A stretch of 64,000 nt of DNA from Faecalibacterium duncaniae (GTDB lineage: Bacteria > Bacillota > Clostridia > Oscillospirales > Ruminococcaceae), in NCBI RefSeq assembly GCF_010509575.1, contig NZ_CP048437.1:2604001-2668000 (forward strand). The letters run 5' to 3'. The translations under genes were made by a program, and so were the position numbers. How positions within the stretch are numbered: the first letter of the stretch is position 1; each line of letters begins with the position of its first letter. The notes below the pieces were generated by a model that ran no database searches, was not told where the DNA came from, and saw only the letters and a program-made list of their open reading frames with translations. Positions 36,444 through 45,647 of this stretch are shown piece after piece.

Positions 36444-37197
36444 CTTGCGCCATCCTCCTCTCAAACTTCGACAGCAGCCATGTAAAGAGCATGACTAAGA
36501 TCAGATAGACCACTGCAACGCCCAACAGGGGGAACATGGCCTCGTAGGTACGGTTCATAATGCCCTGCGCCGCATACAGCAGCTCCTTGCCGCCGATAAC
36601 GGTGATGAGCGAGGTATCCTTGAGCAGGACGATGAACTCGTTGCCCAGTGCAGGCAGCACCGCGCGGATGGCCTGCGGAATGACAATGACCACCATGGTG
36701 GTCATGTAGTTCAGGCCCAGGCTGCGGCCGGCTTCCATCTGGCCGGGGTCCACCGCCATCAGGCCGCCGCGGATGATCTCCGAGACGTAAGCGCCCGAGT
36801 TGATGCCCAGTGCCAGCGCACCGACCATGGTAAAGTTGCGGCTGTTGGAAAAGATGACCATGCTCATAATGAGCAGCTGGACCATCATGGGGGTGCCGCG
36901 GATGATGGTGGTGTACACCTGACAGACGGCATTGAAGAAGCCCAGCACCGGGTTCCTGCGGCCGGGACGCTGCTGGTCGTGCGCAACACGCACCAGTGCC
37001 ACCACACTGCCCAGCACCACGCCCAGTGCCAGCGCAATGGCGGTGACCAGCAGCGTGGTGCCCACGCCCTGGATGTACTGCACCCAGCGGTCGTTCAGGA
37101 TGAACGCCTGATAGAATTTGAAGAACATTTCCTGCCCGAAGTCCAGCTTCGTGCCGCTGTTGAGCAGCTCTTTCAGCAGTTCGTATTGTGCGGCCAT
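36433..37197 (-). CDS. Polar amino acid ABC permease
   Basis: A 254-residue HisM/GlnP-type permease; ATG at 37197 lies six bases after GCGAGG, while ATG at 37203 would leave no spacing. Motifs: [32 protein letters not shown], and the EAA loop [44 protein letters not shown]. About five membrane segments. A single permease gene implies a homodimer. Confidence 0.94.
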   Translation of the reverse strand: MAAQYELLKELLNSGTKLDFGQEMFFKFYQAFILNDRWVQYIQGVGTTLLVTAIALALGVVLGSVVALVRVAHDQQRPGRRNPVLGFFNAVCQVYTTIIRGTPMMVQLLIMSMVIFSNSRNFTMVGALALGINSGAYVSEIIRGGLMAVDPGQMEAGRSLGLNYMTTMVVIVIPQAIRAVLPALGNEFIVLLKDTSLITVIGGKELLYAAQGIMNRTYEAMFPLLGVAVVYLILVMLFTWLLSKFERRMAQGDR

Positions 37198-37305
37198 TCG
37201 CATCCTCGCTTTCTAAAATTGTTAGAATTTTGTAACCTGTTCTTTCCAAAAAAGGGGAGGTGCCCCAGATGGGGCCGCCTCCCCGTGATACAAGGTACAG
37301 CTGAA

Positions 37306-38142
37306 TTATTCAGCAGTGATGTACTTGTCCACGATGGACTGCAGGGTGCCGTCAGCCTTCAGCTCTTCCAGAGCGGCATTGACAGCATCCTCCAGAGCGG
37401 AACCCTTTGCCAGACCGATGGCGTAATCCTCCTCGGCGTAGCTGGTGTCCAGAATGACCAGACCGGGGTTGGCGGCAACGAACTCCTTTGCAGGAGCATT
37501 GTCGATGACAACTGCATCGACCTGGCCATTGTTCAGAGCCTGCACAGCGGTCAGGCCGTCGTCGTATGCGACCACAGCGTCATCGCCGAAGTCATCAGAG
37601 CAGTAGATGTAGCCGGTGGTGCCGCGCTGGGTGCCGATCTTCTTGCCTGCCAGATCATCGGGAGAGGTGATATCAGAGCCCTCGGGAACGATGATGGACT
37701 GGATGCCGGTAGCGTAGCTGTCGGAGAAGTCCATCACAGCCTTGCGCTCGTCGGTCACGGTAACGCCAGCCATGACGATATCGGCCTTGCCCTGCTGCAC
37801 GCTCAGCAGTGCTGCGTCGAAGTCCATATCATCGATCTGCAGCTCCAGGCCCAGCTTCTCAGCAATAGCCTTGGCGGTGTCGATGTCGATGCCCTCGAAC
37901 TCACCGGCATCGGTGGTCATCTCGTACGGAGGGAAGGCAGCGTTGGTGGCCATGGTCAGCTTGCCAGCCTCAACGGTGGTCAGCTCAGCGGCAGCGCTGG
38001 TGGAAGCAGCCTCGGAAGAAGCTGCACTGCTTGCAGTGGAAGAAGCGGTGCTGGAGGCGGAACCGCCGCAGGCAGTCAGAGCCAGAGCGGCAGCGGTCAG
38101 ACCAGCGGCAGCCAGAAAGCTGCGGCGATTGATCTTTTTCAT
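37306..38142 (-). CDS. Polar amino acid-binding lipoprotein (family 3)
   Basis: A 278-residue Tat lipoprotein: INRRSFLAAAG signal, lipobox LTACG, Ser/Ala-rich linker, then family 3 binding domain with MATNAAFPPYEM, FEGIDIDTAKAIAEKLGLEL, GKADIVMAGVTVTDERK, IGTQRGTTGY and VDAVVIDNAPAKEFV. Arg in TDERK and Asp in VIDN would bind the amino acid. ATG at 38142 follows GAGGAG. It supplies the permease/ATPase downstream; exact amino acid unknown. Confidence 0.94.
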   Translation of the reverse strand: MKKINRRSFLAAAGLTAAALALTACGGSASSTASSTASSAASSEAASTSAAAELTTVEAGKLTMATNAAFPPYEMTTDAGEFEGIDIDTAKAIAEKLGLELQIDDMDFDAALLSVQQGKADIVMAGVTVTDERKAVMDFSDSYATGIQSIIVPEGSDITSPDDLAGKKIGTQRGTTGYIYCSDDFGDDAVVAYDDGLTAVQALNNGQVDAVVIDNAPAKEFVAANPGLVILDTSYAEEDYAIGLAKGSALEDAVNAALEELKADGTLQSIVDKYITAE

Positions 38143-38224
38143 ATTCAAACACTCCTCTGTTGATTGTATAATTTTTCACTTTCCCGGCACGATGCGCTTC
38201 ACCGTGTCATCAAGGAACAGGATT

Positions 38225-38253
38225 AGTATATGTTGTACAAATAAAAAAGTCAA
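38225..38253 (-). promoter_or_regulatory. Promoter of the amino acid ABC operon
   Basis: Minus strand TTGACT (38253-38248), 17 bases, TATACT (38230-38225). The rest of the 38143-38515 gap is AT-rich and shows only this and the opposing promoter. Confidence 0.8.
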
Positions 38254-38408
38254 GTGTTGTGCAAAAAATCGGAACAAATGAAACCCTTTTGAAAACATTT
38301 ATACAGGTTACATCCCATTCTCAGTGTATATATTCATTTTACTCCTGTGTTTCTGTCATTCCGTTGTATTCTGCTAGTGAATCTTCCCACGGGACTTAAT
38401 CCCGGACA

Positions 38409-38438
38409 TTGACACCTTTTCCTTCTAATTGGTATAAT
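38409..38438 (+). promoter_or_regulatory. Promoter of the small secreted Cys protein
   Basis: TTGACA (38409-38414), 18 bases, TATAAT (38433-38438). Confidence 0.8.
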
Positions 38439-38515
38439 CAGGCTGGAAGCATGGTAAAAGCAGCCAAGCTCAAACCGCGCTGCCCCGCCGGGATGTGGGG
38501 AGAAAGGATCCTTCT

Positions 38516-39133
38516 ATGAAAAATCGTATACTGAAAGCCCTGGCCTCCTTTGGTCTGTCCGTCTGTGTGCTGGCAGGCAGTTCTGTGGTCAGCATGGCCG
38601 AAGAGACCCCGGGCAAAACCGAGTGCAAGGAACACACCTGGAAGACCACGACAGAGTATAAGACTGAGTGTGTGGAGACCACCTTCCAGCATAAGCTCCC
38701 CGATGGCACCACCGAGACCCTTACACTTTGCCCCGAATGCGGCAAGGTAAAGAATAACACCCAGCTGACCAAGGTAAACGGTGTCTTCTCCAACTTTTCC
38801 AACCTGACTGTTCACACCGGGACTCTGAAAAACGGTGAGCAGGTAATGACAGCAGCATTCTACTATCCCACTGTTATTGAACGGGTCATCTGCGAAAAGT
38901 GCGGCACCGTAAAGAGCGAGGAGGTCACCCCCGCCCGTGTGATGGCCCAGCCAGTCATTGCCAGCATCGAGGTACCCGCCAATACCATTTCCGGCTACAG
39001 CCTGATGCAGATCAATGCCGACGGTACCGAAACACCGGTCAGTGTTTCCTACAACACCGAGCTGAACAAAGCATATTTCCGTCTGGATGTCACCACCGGG
39101 GCCCAGCTGCTGCGGATGGTTCCCACCACCTGA
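38516..39133 (+). CDS. Secreted protein with two CxxC knuckles
   Basis: A 205-residue protein; ATG at 38516 follows GAAAGGA. Signal peptide to about residue 29 (cleavage near VSMA-EE). The mature part has two similar Cys pairs (LCPECGKVKN near 73-82, ICEKCGTVKS near 129-138), so it may bind one metal ion between them or form disulfides outside the cell. The remainder is Thr/Val-rich beta. No lipobox or wall anchor. Not recognised; it has its own near-consensus promoter and terminator, so it is a stand-alone gene. Confidence 0.75.
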   Translation: MKNRILKALASFGLSVCVLAGSSVVSMAEETPGKTECKEHTWKTTTEYKTECVETTFQHKLPDGTTETLTLCPECGKVKNNTQLTKVNGVFSNFSNLTVHTGTLKNGEQVMTAAFYYPTVIERVICEKCGTVKSEEVTPARVMAQPVIASIEVPANTISGYSLMQINADGTETPVSVSYNTELNKAYFRLDVTTGAQLLRMVPTT

Positions 39134-39150
39134 TTCTCCCGCATAACCAA

Positions 39151-39182
39151 CGAGACCGCCCACCGGGCGGTCTCGTTTTTGT
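39151..39182 (+). terminator. Terminator of the secreted Cys protein gene
   Basis: CGAGACCGCCC / GGGCGGTCTCG with a short loop, then TTTTTGTTTT. Confidence 0.9.
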
Positions 39183-39183
39183 T

Positions 39184-39642
39184 TTATCGGCGTTTCTGTG
39201 GCAGGGGGATGCCCAGCACCAGGGCAATGCCCACGGCCAGCGCCACGGCGATCTTGAAGGTGGAGATGCCGTTTGCCAGCGCCAGCGCGTTGTCGCCCTG
39301 AATGAAGTAGTAGGCGCTGTAATAGATGCCCGCACCGGGCACCAGCGGAAAGATGCCGGTGAGCAGGAATACCGTCACCGGTGCTCTGAGGGTCATCGCA
39401 AGGATGCGGGCCAGCAGCGTCAGCGGAATGACCGCTAGCAGCGAGGCTGCAAAGGCTTCCATCCCGAACAGCTCCGCGATCTCGTATACCAGCCAGCCCA
39501 CTGCGCCCACCAGCCCGCAATAGGGCAGGGTGCGTTTGGGGCAGGCAAAGAGGATGGCAAAGCTCAGGGTGCCCGCCCCGGCCAGCAGGAACTGCAGGGC
39601 CAGACGGCCTAGCTGCTCCCCGGTGAAAAGAAGCTCTGTCAT
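39184..39642 (-). CDS. ThrE-type threonine/serine exporter, small subunit
   Basis: A 152-residue membrane protein with four to five segments, of the YjjB/ThrE C-terminal family: LAGAGTLSFAILFACPKRTLPYCGLVGAVGWLVYE, SLLAVIPLTLLARILAMTLRAPVTVFLLTGIFPLVPGAGIYYSAYYFIQGD. In split systems it pairs with a YjjP-type subunit to export small polar compounds (threonine/serine in Corynebacterium; succinate in E. coli YjjPB). Its ATG overlaps the stop of the partner gene by four bases. Confidence 0.9.
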   Translation of the reverse strand: MTELLFTGEQLGRLALQFLLAGAGTLSFAILFACPKRTLPYCGLVGAVGWLVYEIAELFGMEAFAASLLAVIPLTLLARILAMTLRAPVTVFLLTGIFPLVPGAGIYYSAYYFIQGDNALALANGISTFKIAVALAVGIALVLGIPLPQKRR

Positions 39643-40433
39643 ACCACGGCCACCCCCTTCAAAAAGGCATAGAGACTCAGCACAAGGCCGGTGCCGATGG
39701 CGATGCTGGCCGCAATGAGCAGCGCGTCGATCATCCGGATGGTGCCGGACAGGTAATCGCCCTGCACAAAGTCCCGGATGCCCATGGTAAAGGCGATGCC
39801 AGGGGTCAGGATCATCAGGGTACCGATGATGGCGTGACTGGCTTCAGTGCCCAGCAGACTGCAGCCCAGAATACAGCATAGGGTGATGAGGGCGGCGGTG
39901 GAGATGGTTCGGAACCCGCCCCCCACGCCGTGCCGCCCGCAGAACAGCAGGTAGGCGTTGGCCGCAACACCGGCCGCAGCGGCGGCAAGCCCTGCTTTCA
40001 GGTCGCCGCCAAAAATCAGCGCAAAGCAGAACGCGCCGCCCATGCCCGCCGCAATCTGCACCCAGTCCTTCGGAAAAGGGATGCACCTGGCCTGAGCCAG
40101 CCGGGTCTCGGCCACATCGATGGTGTCCACTTCCCCGGACGCGATCTGGCGGGAAAGCTGATTCACCGCCGCCACCCGCCCCAGGTGGGTGGTACGGGTG
40201 GGCACGTTGCGCACCTCGCTCATCTCCGCCGTGCCTGCGCTGGCAAAAATGCCGTTGGTCAGCACATAGACATGGAACTCCCGCAGGTGGAAGCTGGCCG
40301 CCATGATCTCCATGGTCTGCTCCACCCGGAACACCTCTGCCCCGTTCTCCAAAAGGGTCTGACCGGCCGCCATAATAAAATCCATGATGCGGCGGCGCTG
40401 TTCCCCGTCCGGATACAATTCCCTCTCTGCCAT
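39639..40433 (-). CDS. ThrE-type threonine/serine exporter, large subunit
   Basis: A 264-residue protein of the YjjP/DUF1212 family. The N-terminal soluble part has MDFIMAAGQTLLENGAEVFRVEQTMEIMAASF and HVYVLTNGIFAS; the C-terminal half has about five membrane segments (GGAFCFALIFGGDLKAGLAAAAAG onwards). It forms the exporter with the overlapping 39184 gene. Substrate could be threonine, serine or a dicarboxylate. Confidence 0.9.
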   Translation of the reverse strand: MAERELYPDGEQRRRIMDFIMAAGQTLLENGAEVFRVEQTMEIMAASFHLREFHVYVLTNGIFASAGTAEMSEVRNVPTRTTHLGRVAAVNQLSRQIASGEVDTIDVAETRLAQARCIPFPKDWVQIAAGMGGAFCFALIFGGDLKAGLAAAAAGVAANAYLLFCGRHGVGGGFRTISTAALITLCCILGCSLLGTEASHAIIGTLMILTPGIAFTMGIRDFVQGDYLSGTIRMIDALLIAASIAIGTGLVLSLYAFLKGVAVV

Positions 40434-40459
40434 GCTGTGGTCTCCTTAAAATTGGCATA

Positions 40460-40502
40460 AAAAATGACCGCCTCAACGTTTCAGTGCCTGAGCGGTCATT
40501 TT
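40460..40502 (-). terminator. Terminator of the MMPL operon
   Basis: AAAAATGACCGC and GCGGTCATTTTT, a perfect 12-bp stem with long loop, downstream of the 40568 gene on the minus strand. Confidence 0.8.
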
Positions 40503-40567
40503 TCTTGACGAATCTATTTGTAGTATAGTCAATCTCCGGCGGCTTGTCAAGCAGGCACGCCGTTTTT

Positions 40568-42472
40568 TCAGAACTTGAACAGGTTCACGATCCGCTGCCA
40601 CAGGCGGGTGAAGAAGTTGCCTTCCTGCACATCGGCGGTGGTCTGGGCGGTAACATCCGCAGCGGCGACCGTCTCACCGGTCTTATAGATGAACTTCACG
40701 CTGCCGGAAGCATCCTCGGACTTACCGGCAAAGCTGGTGTAGTCCTCCAGACGGCTGGTCATCTCGTCCAGCACGGTCTTCAGGCCATGGATCTGCTCCT
40801 CGTCCAGAGCGCCGGTCAGCTTGGAGATGCCCTCCTCATTGAACTGGTTCAGGCCATCGTTCAGCCGGACCGTGCCATCGCTGAGCTGGCCTGCGCCATC
40901 GTTCAGGGTGGTCACGCCGTCATACAGGGTCTTGGTGCCATCGGCCAGCTGGGCGGCACCGTCCTTTGCGGAGTGGGCACCGTCAGCAGCGGTGGCAACA
41001 CCGTTGGTGTACTGGTTGACACTGGACACGAAATACTGGATCTGCGCCAGACTGTTCTTCAGGGCACGGACATCTGCGATATCCTGGCTGTTCTCAGCCT
41101 GATACTTCAGCTCGTCATGCACGGTCTGCTTGGCGCTGGCAGTGCTCAGATCAAGCATGGCGCTGAACATGGAGGGGTCGTAGCTCTGCATCAGCCGCAG
41201 AGCAGCTTCCAGGTCGTGGTTGGTCTTGGTTGCGGAGAGATACAGGGCAATGTCCAGCTGGCTGTCCTTGAAGCTGGGCTCCTGCTCCCAGACGGTGCGC
41301 ACCATCTTCTTGCGGGCAGCAGCCAGTGTCTTTTCGTTCATGGTCAGCACTTCGTCAATGACGGAAGCGTAGTTGTCCCAGGTCATGGGGGTGTCGATCA
41401 GGCCGCCCTCCATCAGGGTGCTGTTGGCGGAGGCCAGAACGCCATCGGCCACCTGCTGGGCACCTGCCTGCAGGGCGGCGTTATTGGAGCTCAGGGTATC
41501 CAGACCGTTGGTCAGCTGGCCCAGACCATCGTTCAGGGTGGAAGCGCCGCTGTTCAGCTGAGAAGCGCCGTCCAGCAGGGCCAGGGTACCGTTGGCCAGC
41601 TGGGAAGCACCGTCCACCAGTTGGGCGGCACCATCCATCAGCTGGTTCATGGCATCGTTCAGCTGGCCGATGCCATCGGTCAGCTCGTTGAGGCTGCTCA
41701 GGTCAAAGGCATTGGTGCCCAGCGCATCGGCGTTGGTGGCACAGGCCAGCATGACCTGCGGTGCGGTCAGGTTCTCAACATCGGCTTCCACGGTGACGCT
41801 GTCCTGCAGATAATCCTCCACAGTAGACAGGTCATCGGGCAGCAGGCCGTCCAGAGAGTCCTTTACGCCGGGCAGGCAGACGAAAGCGGCCACGCTGCTC
41901 TTGGCGGCGGATTCCAGCATTCCGTGCTCGGCGCTCAGGTTGGTGGCATCCTGACCAAAGATCACGCCCACAGCAGTGATGAGCGGGGTGACAACGGTGC
42001 GCTCCTTGCCGTTGACGGTCACTGTGCCGGTCTCGTTGTTGGTCAGGTCAACGGTCACGGTCAGGTGGCCGCTCTTGCCGATCAGGTTCTCAAGGCTGTC
42101 GGTCACGCCGTCCAGCGTATAGGTGACATTTGCGGTGATGGGCAGGGCCTTGTCGGTATTGCCCTTATAGTACACGTCGGTGTCGTCGGTGTTCCAGACC
42201 AGCTTTTCGCCGTCCTGGGTGAACGCGGCATCGCTCTCGGTGTTCTGGATATCGGTCAGAGTGCTCTCATCGGTAACATTGGACAGGCCGGAAGCGCTGT
42301 ACAGGTGCTCGCTGACGGTGGTGGACTTGATGGAGCCGTCGGCGTTCATCACGGCGTAGACGGTCTCGTCCTTGGAATAATCGGCCTTGGCGGCTGCAAA
42401 GGCGGGCAGGGTCATGCCTGCGGCGAGAGTCAGCGCCAGCGCCGCACTGGCGAAACGAAGCGATTTTTTCAT
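40568..42472 (-). CDS. Exported YhgE/Pip-like coiled-coil partner of MMPL transporter
   Basis: A 634-residue exported protein (signal MKKSLRFASAALALTLAAG..PAFA). Two blocks (residues about 255-315 and 505-545) consist of heptad-like repeats of the type QLxDGAxQLxDGAxxL (MNQLMDGAAQLVDGASQLANG), as in the extracellular regions of YhgE/Pip and many Gram-positive MMPL proteins. A hydrophobic, aromatic C-terminus (FFTRLWQRIVNLFKF) may contact the membrane. It starts five bases after the MMPL gene, so it is probably a periplasm-side subunit that extends the transporter toward the wall. In other bacteria this region is fused to the transporter; here it is split. Confidence 0.8.
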   Translation of the reverse strand: MKKSLRFASAALALTLAAGMTLPAFAAAKADYSKDETVYAVMNADGSIKSTTVSEHLYSASGLSNVTDESTLTDIQNTESDAAFTQDGEKLVWNTDDTDVYYKGNTDKALPITANVTYTLDGVTDSLENLIGKSGHLTVTVDLTNNETGTVTVNGKERTVVTPLITAVGVIFGQDATNLSAEHGMLESAAKSSVAAFVCLPGVKDSLDGLLPDDLSTVEDYLQDSVTVEADVENLTAPQVMLACATNADALGTNAFDLSSLNELTDGIGQLNDAMNQLMDGAAQLVDGASQLANGTLALLDGASQLNSGASTLNDGLGQLTNGLDTLSSNNAALQAGAQQVADGVLASANSTLMEGGLIDTPMTWDNYASVIDEVLTMNEKTLAAARKKMVRTVWEQEPSFKDSQLDIALYLSATKTNHDLEAALRLMQSYDPSMFSAMLDLSTASAKQTVHDELKYQAENSQDIADVRALKNSLAQIQYFVSSVNQYTNGVATAADGAHSAKDGAAQLADGTKTLYDGVTTLNDGAGQLSDGTVRLNDGLNQFNEEGISKLTGALDEEQIHGLKTVLDEMTSRLEDYTSFAGKSEDASGSVKFIYKTGETVAAADVTAQTTADVQEGNFFTRLWQRIVNLFKF

Positions 42473-42477
42473 GGTAA

Positions 42478-44577
42478 TTACTCCTTATCAGACTTCTTGG
42501 CGTTGGAAGATTCAGGGACCAGCCAGTGCATGGTGGTGTGGCGGATGACCCAGTCCAGCAGCATCAGGGCGGCGGGCAGAACGACCAGAATGACAGCCAT
42601 ACTGATCAGTGCGCCGCGGGAGATGAGTCGGCAGATGCTCTGCAGCAGCTCCATCTTACTGATGGCGGCCACGCCGACGGTTGCGGCAAAGAAGGTCAGG
42701 CCGCTGGTCAGGATGGACTGGCTGCAGTGCTCCAGCGACTGCTGGGCAGCTTCCCGCGGGGTGCGGCCATAGCTGCGCTCCTCGTGATAACGGGTGGTCA
42801 TCAGGATGGAGTAGTCCACTGTCGCGCCCAGCTGGATGGTGCCGATGACGATGCTGGCGATGAAGGGCAGCTGGGTACCGGTGAAGTACGGGATGCCCAT
42901 ATTGATGGAGATGGCGGCCTCGATGCTGGCAACCAGCAGCACAGGGATGGACAGGCTCCGGAAGGAGATCAGGATAATGGCAGCGACTGCCATGATCGAC
43001 CAGACGTTGACGTTCTTGAAATCCACGTCCGCAACCTCGATCAGGTCCTTGGTCATGGCACCCTCGCCGGTGATGACACCGTTGGCGTCAACCGCCTTGA
43101 TAAGGTCGTTCATCTCGGTCAGCTGGTTGTTGATGGCATCGGTACCGGTCTTATAGGAGCTGTTGGCCAGAATGAGCTTGTAGCCGCCGGACTGCAGGAT
43201 CTCGGTCACGCTGTCGGGCAGCAGCTCGGTCTGGAAGCCCGGACCGGTGATGGAATCCAAGCTCACCACCTGGGTGATGCCGTCCACACCCTTGAGCTCA
43301 TCGCAGAGGTCAGACACCTGTGTTGCGGTCAGGTCCTCATCCACCAGAATAAAGTGGGAGGTGGTCATGCCAAAGTCCTCGCCCAGCTTGTTGGTGCCAA
43401 CGATGCCGGTCAGGTCCTGGGGCAGCGAGTCGAACAGGGTGTAGTAGACCTCGGTCTTTTGCTGGGCCACCACAAAGGGCACCAGCAGCACAAGAAAGAC
43501 GACCACGATGGGCATTGCATGCTTGGAAACAAAGTAGCTGAGCTTGGTCAGCTTGGGCACGATGGTGCGGTGCTTGTACTTTTCGACCTGCTGATCAAAG
43601 GTCAGGATCAAAGCAGGCAGGATGACGATGGTGCAGATGACACCCAGCGCCACACCCTTTGCCATAACAACACCGATATCGCGGCCCAGCGTCAGGCGCA
43701 TGGCGCACAGTGCCAGGAAGCCCGCAATGGTGGTCAGGGAGGAAGCGGTGATGGAGGTCATGGTCTTGCAGATGGCGGTTACCATAGCTTCCTCGTTGGA
43801 GGAGCGGAGTTCCTTTTCCTCCTGATAACGGTGGAGCAGGAAGATGGAGAAGTCCATCGTCACGCCCAACTGCAGCACCGTGGAAAGCGCCTGGGTGATG
43901 TAGCTGATCTGACCCAGGAAGATGTTGGTGCCAAAGTTGTATGCAATGGGGAACAGCAGGCCCAGCATGAACAGTACGGGCGTGATGGTGCTCTCCAGCG
44001 AGAGGAACAGCACCAGCATACTGGCACCCACAGCGCACAGGATGTACAGCGGCATCTCTTCATTGATCAGTGCCTTGGTATCCTGCAAGATGACGCTCAT
44101 GCCGCCAAAGTAGCAGTCGTGCCGCAGCACCTGTTTGATCTGCTGGACGGCGTTCATCGTCTCGTCGCTGGCGCTGGGCGCATCAAACCGGACGATGAGC
44201 ATGGTGGAATCGTTTTTGCCGAACATGAACTGCTGGACATCCGCGGGCAGCATCTCGGTGGGGATGCTGGGGTCGATGACATCGCTGAGCCAGAAGGTCT
44301 GTGTGACACCGGGCACCGCATCAATGTCCTTCTTCATGGCGATCAGTTCATTGGTAGGCAGGCCTTCCACCGTGATCATACCGGTGGAGGCCAGATGGAA
44401 GTCGTCCTCAAGCGCTACCTCGCCGATCATGGAGTCGAGCTCCTGCGGCAGATAGGTCAGGACATCATAGTTGATGCGGGTAGCAACCGCGCCGATTGCG
44501 GAAGGGATCAACAGCAGGACCGCTACTGTTAAGATCAGCTTGCGCAGACGCACGATGCTCTGTGCGATCTTTTTCAT
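42478..44577 (-). CDS. MMPL/RND-family transporter
   Basis: A 699-residue protein with two repeats of an extracellular loop plus six-segment membrane bundle. RND signs: SYITQALSTVLQLGVTMDFSIFLLHRYQEEKELRS and the matching IASIVIGTIQLGATVDYSILMTTRYHEE, with Asp residues in the proton-relay positions, and SSLTTIAGFLALCAM / SGLTFFAATVGVAAI. It probably exports lipids, antimicrobials or hydrophobic compounds using the proton gradient. It diverges from a TetR gene and has a promoter flanked by two identical-type operators. Confidence 0.93.
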   Translation of the reverse strand: MKKIAQSIVRLRKLILTVAVLLLIPSAIGAVATRINYDVLTYLPQELDSMIGEVALEDDFHLASTGMITVEGLPTNELIAMKKDIDAVPGVTQTFWLSDVIDPSIPTEMLPADVQQFMFGKNDSTMLIVRFDAPSASDETMNAVQQIKQVLRHDCYFGGMSVILQDTKALINEEMPLYILCAVGASMLVLFLSLESTITPVLFMLGLLFPIAYNFGTNIFLGQISYITQALSTVLQLGVTMDFSIFLLHRYQEEKELRSSNEEAMVTAICKTMTSITASSLTTIAGFLALCAMRLTLGRDIGVVMAKGVALGVICTIVILPALILTFDQQVEKYKHRTIVPKLTKLSYFVSKHAMPIVVVFLVLLVPFVVAQQKTEVYYTLFDSLPQDLTGIVGTNKLGEDFGMTTSHFILVDEDLTATQVSDLCDELKGVDGITQVVSLDSITGPGFQTELLPDSVTEILQSGGYKLILANSSYKTGTDAINNQLTEMNDLIKAVDANGVITGEGAMTKDLIEVADVDFKNVNVWSIMAVAAIILISFRSLSIPVLLVASIEAAISINMGIPYFTGTQLPFIASIVIGTIQLGATVDYSILMTTRYHEERSYGRTPREAAQQSLEHCSQSILTSGLTFFAATVGVAAISKMELLQSICRLISRGALISMAVILVVLPAALMLLDWVIRHTTMHWLVPESSNAKKSDKE

Positions 44578-44615
44578 GGGAACCCTCCATACGAAAGTTG
44601 ATTGGATCTGTTCTA

Positions 44616-44634
44616 AAATGACCCGTGGTCATTT
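44616..44634. promoter_or_regulatory. TetR operator 1
   Basis: AAATGACCCGTGGTCATTT, a perfect 19-base palindrome of form TGAC-N5-GTCA, just downstream of the MMPL -10 box. Confidence 0.85.
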
Positions 44635-44647
44635 CTGAGCAAGCACT

Positions 44648-44675
44648 ATTATAACCAATCGACGCAAGGTGTCAA
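44648..44675 (-). promoter_or_regulatory. Promoter of the MMPL operon
   Basis: Minus strand TTGACA (44675-44670), 16 bases, TATAAT (44653-44648), enclosed by operators 1 and 2. Confidence 0.85.
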
Positions 44676-44684
44676 GACAAAAAA

Positions 44685-44697
44685 TGACCAAAAGTCA
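44685..44697. promoter_or_regulatory. TetR operator 2
   Basis: TGACCAAAAGTCA, again TGAC-N5-GTCA and preceded by AAA as in operator 1, just upstream of the MMPL -35 box and before the tetR gene. Confidence 0.75.
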
Positions 44698-44825
44698 GTT
44701 TTCTTATCACAAAGCAAAAATTGTATAGCTTGTCCGGGGGCTTTTGCTCTTGCGCTCTTCCCTTCTCCCTGCTAAAATATTGTTTACACGACAAAACAAC
44801 GTCAGAAAAGAGGATGCAGCAAGCT

Positions 44826-45419
44826 ATGAGCACCGTGGAAGGAAAGAAACAGGAAAAGCGCCGCGCGCTTCTGGATGCAGCTTACGAGCTGTTTCTGGAG
44901 CGGGGCACCTCCAAGACCAGCGTGGAGGATATCACCTCCCGCGCCAAGGTGGGCAAGGGCACATTCTACCTCTATTTTGCCGATAAGGGTTCGGTCACGC
45001 AGGCCCTGCTGGCCCGGGTGAGCTACCAGCTGCTGGACAACGCCTGTGCCGCTGCCGAACAGCACGCCGCCGAGCTTACCAGCTTCCCCGACCAGATGAT
45101 CTTTGTCATTGACCATATCATCGAAGCCCTGCGCGCGGACACCCTGATGCTCCGCTTCCTGGAGCGCAGCTTTGTCTGGCCCGGGCTGGATCAGATCGAA
45201 GCCAGCGGCGAGGCCGAACCGCTGATGCGCAAGGTCCTCCAGATCGTGATGTGCAGCCCCGAGATGGCGGGCCGCACCGAGCGGGAGATCTACCAGCGCA
45301 TCACCGCCCTGGGCAGCATGTGCATATCGGTGTGCTATACCTCCGTGTTGGAGGGCAAGCCCGACAACATCGACAACATGAAACCCATCCTCTACGACAT
45401 CATCCGCCGGGCGCTCTGA
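44826..45419 (+). CDS. TetR-family repressor of the MMPL operon
   Basis: A 197-residue regulator. ATG at 44826 (MSTVEGKKQEKRRALLDAAYELF) is preferred to ATG at 44814, which abuts the GAGG. Residues about 10-55 form the TetR helix-turn-helix (TSVEDITSRAKVGKGTFYLYFADKGS). The C-terminal helical domain would bind a ligand. The divergent arrangement and paired palindromes make the MMPL genes its clear target and suggest autoregulation. Confidence 0.93.
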   Translation: MSTVEGKKQEKRRALLDAAYELFLERGTSKTSVEDITSRAKVGKGTFYLYFADKGSVTQALLARVSYQLLDNACAAAEQHAAELTSFPDQMIFVIDHIIEALRADTLMLRFLERSFVWPGLDQIEASGEAEPLMRKVLQIVMCSPEMAGRTEREIYQRITALGSMCISVCYTSVLEGKPDNIDNMKPILYDIIRRAL

Positions 45420-45513
45420 GCGCACCTCTCCCCTGCCAGCCCCCGCAAAGGTGCCTTTGCGCCAATCCTCCGGGGTAAAAAACGGAAAAGGCAGACTTTT
45501 TTCAAAAAAGCCC

Positions 45514-45542
45514 TTGCAATTGCGCGAAAAATGTGGTATCAT
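45514..45542 (+). promoter_or_regulatory. Promoter of tRNA-Val
   Basis: TTGCAA (45514-45519), 17 bases, TATCAT (45537-45542). Confidence 0.7.
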
Positions 45543-45563
45543 ACTCAAGTCGATACGACATCT

Positions 45564-45639
45564 GGACGGTTAGCTCAGCTGGTAGAGCATCTGCTTGACG
45601 TGCAGGAGGTCACAGGTTCGAGTCCTGTACCGTCCACCA
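45564..45639 (+). tRNA. tRNA-Val (GAC)
   Basis: A 76-base cloverleaf: acceptor GGACGGT/ACCGTCC, D arm AGCTCAGCTGGTAGAGC, anticodon loop TTGACGT with GAC at 45597-45599, T arm GGTTCGAGTCC and encoded ACCA end. It has its own promoter and terminator. Confidence 0.97.
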
Positions 45640-45647
45640 TACAGTTT

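Noticed and set aside
35667..36464. TTG start at 36464 for the amino acid ABC ATPase
   Set aside because: GTG at 36443 has AGGAGG at proper spacing; the TTG has none.
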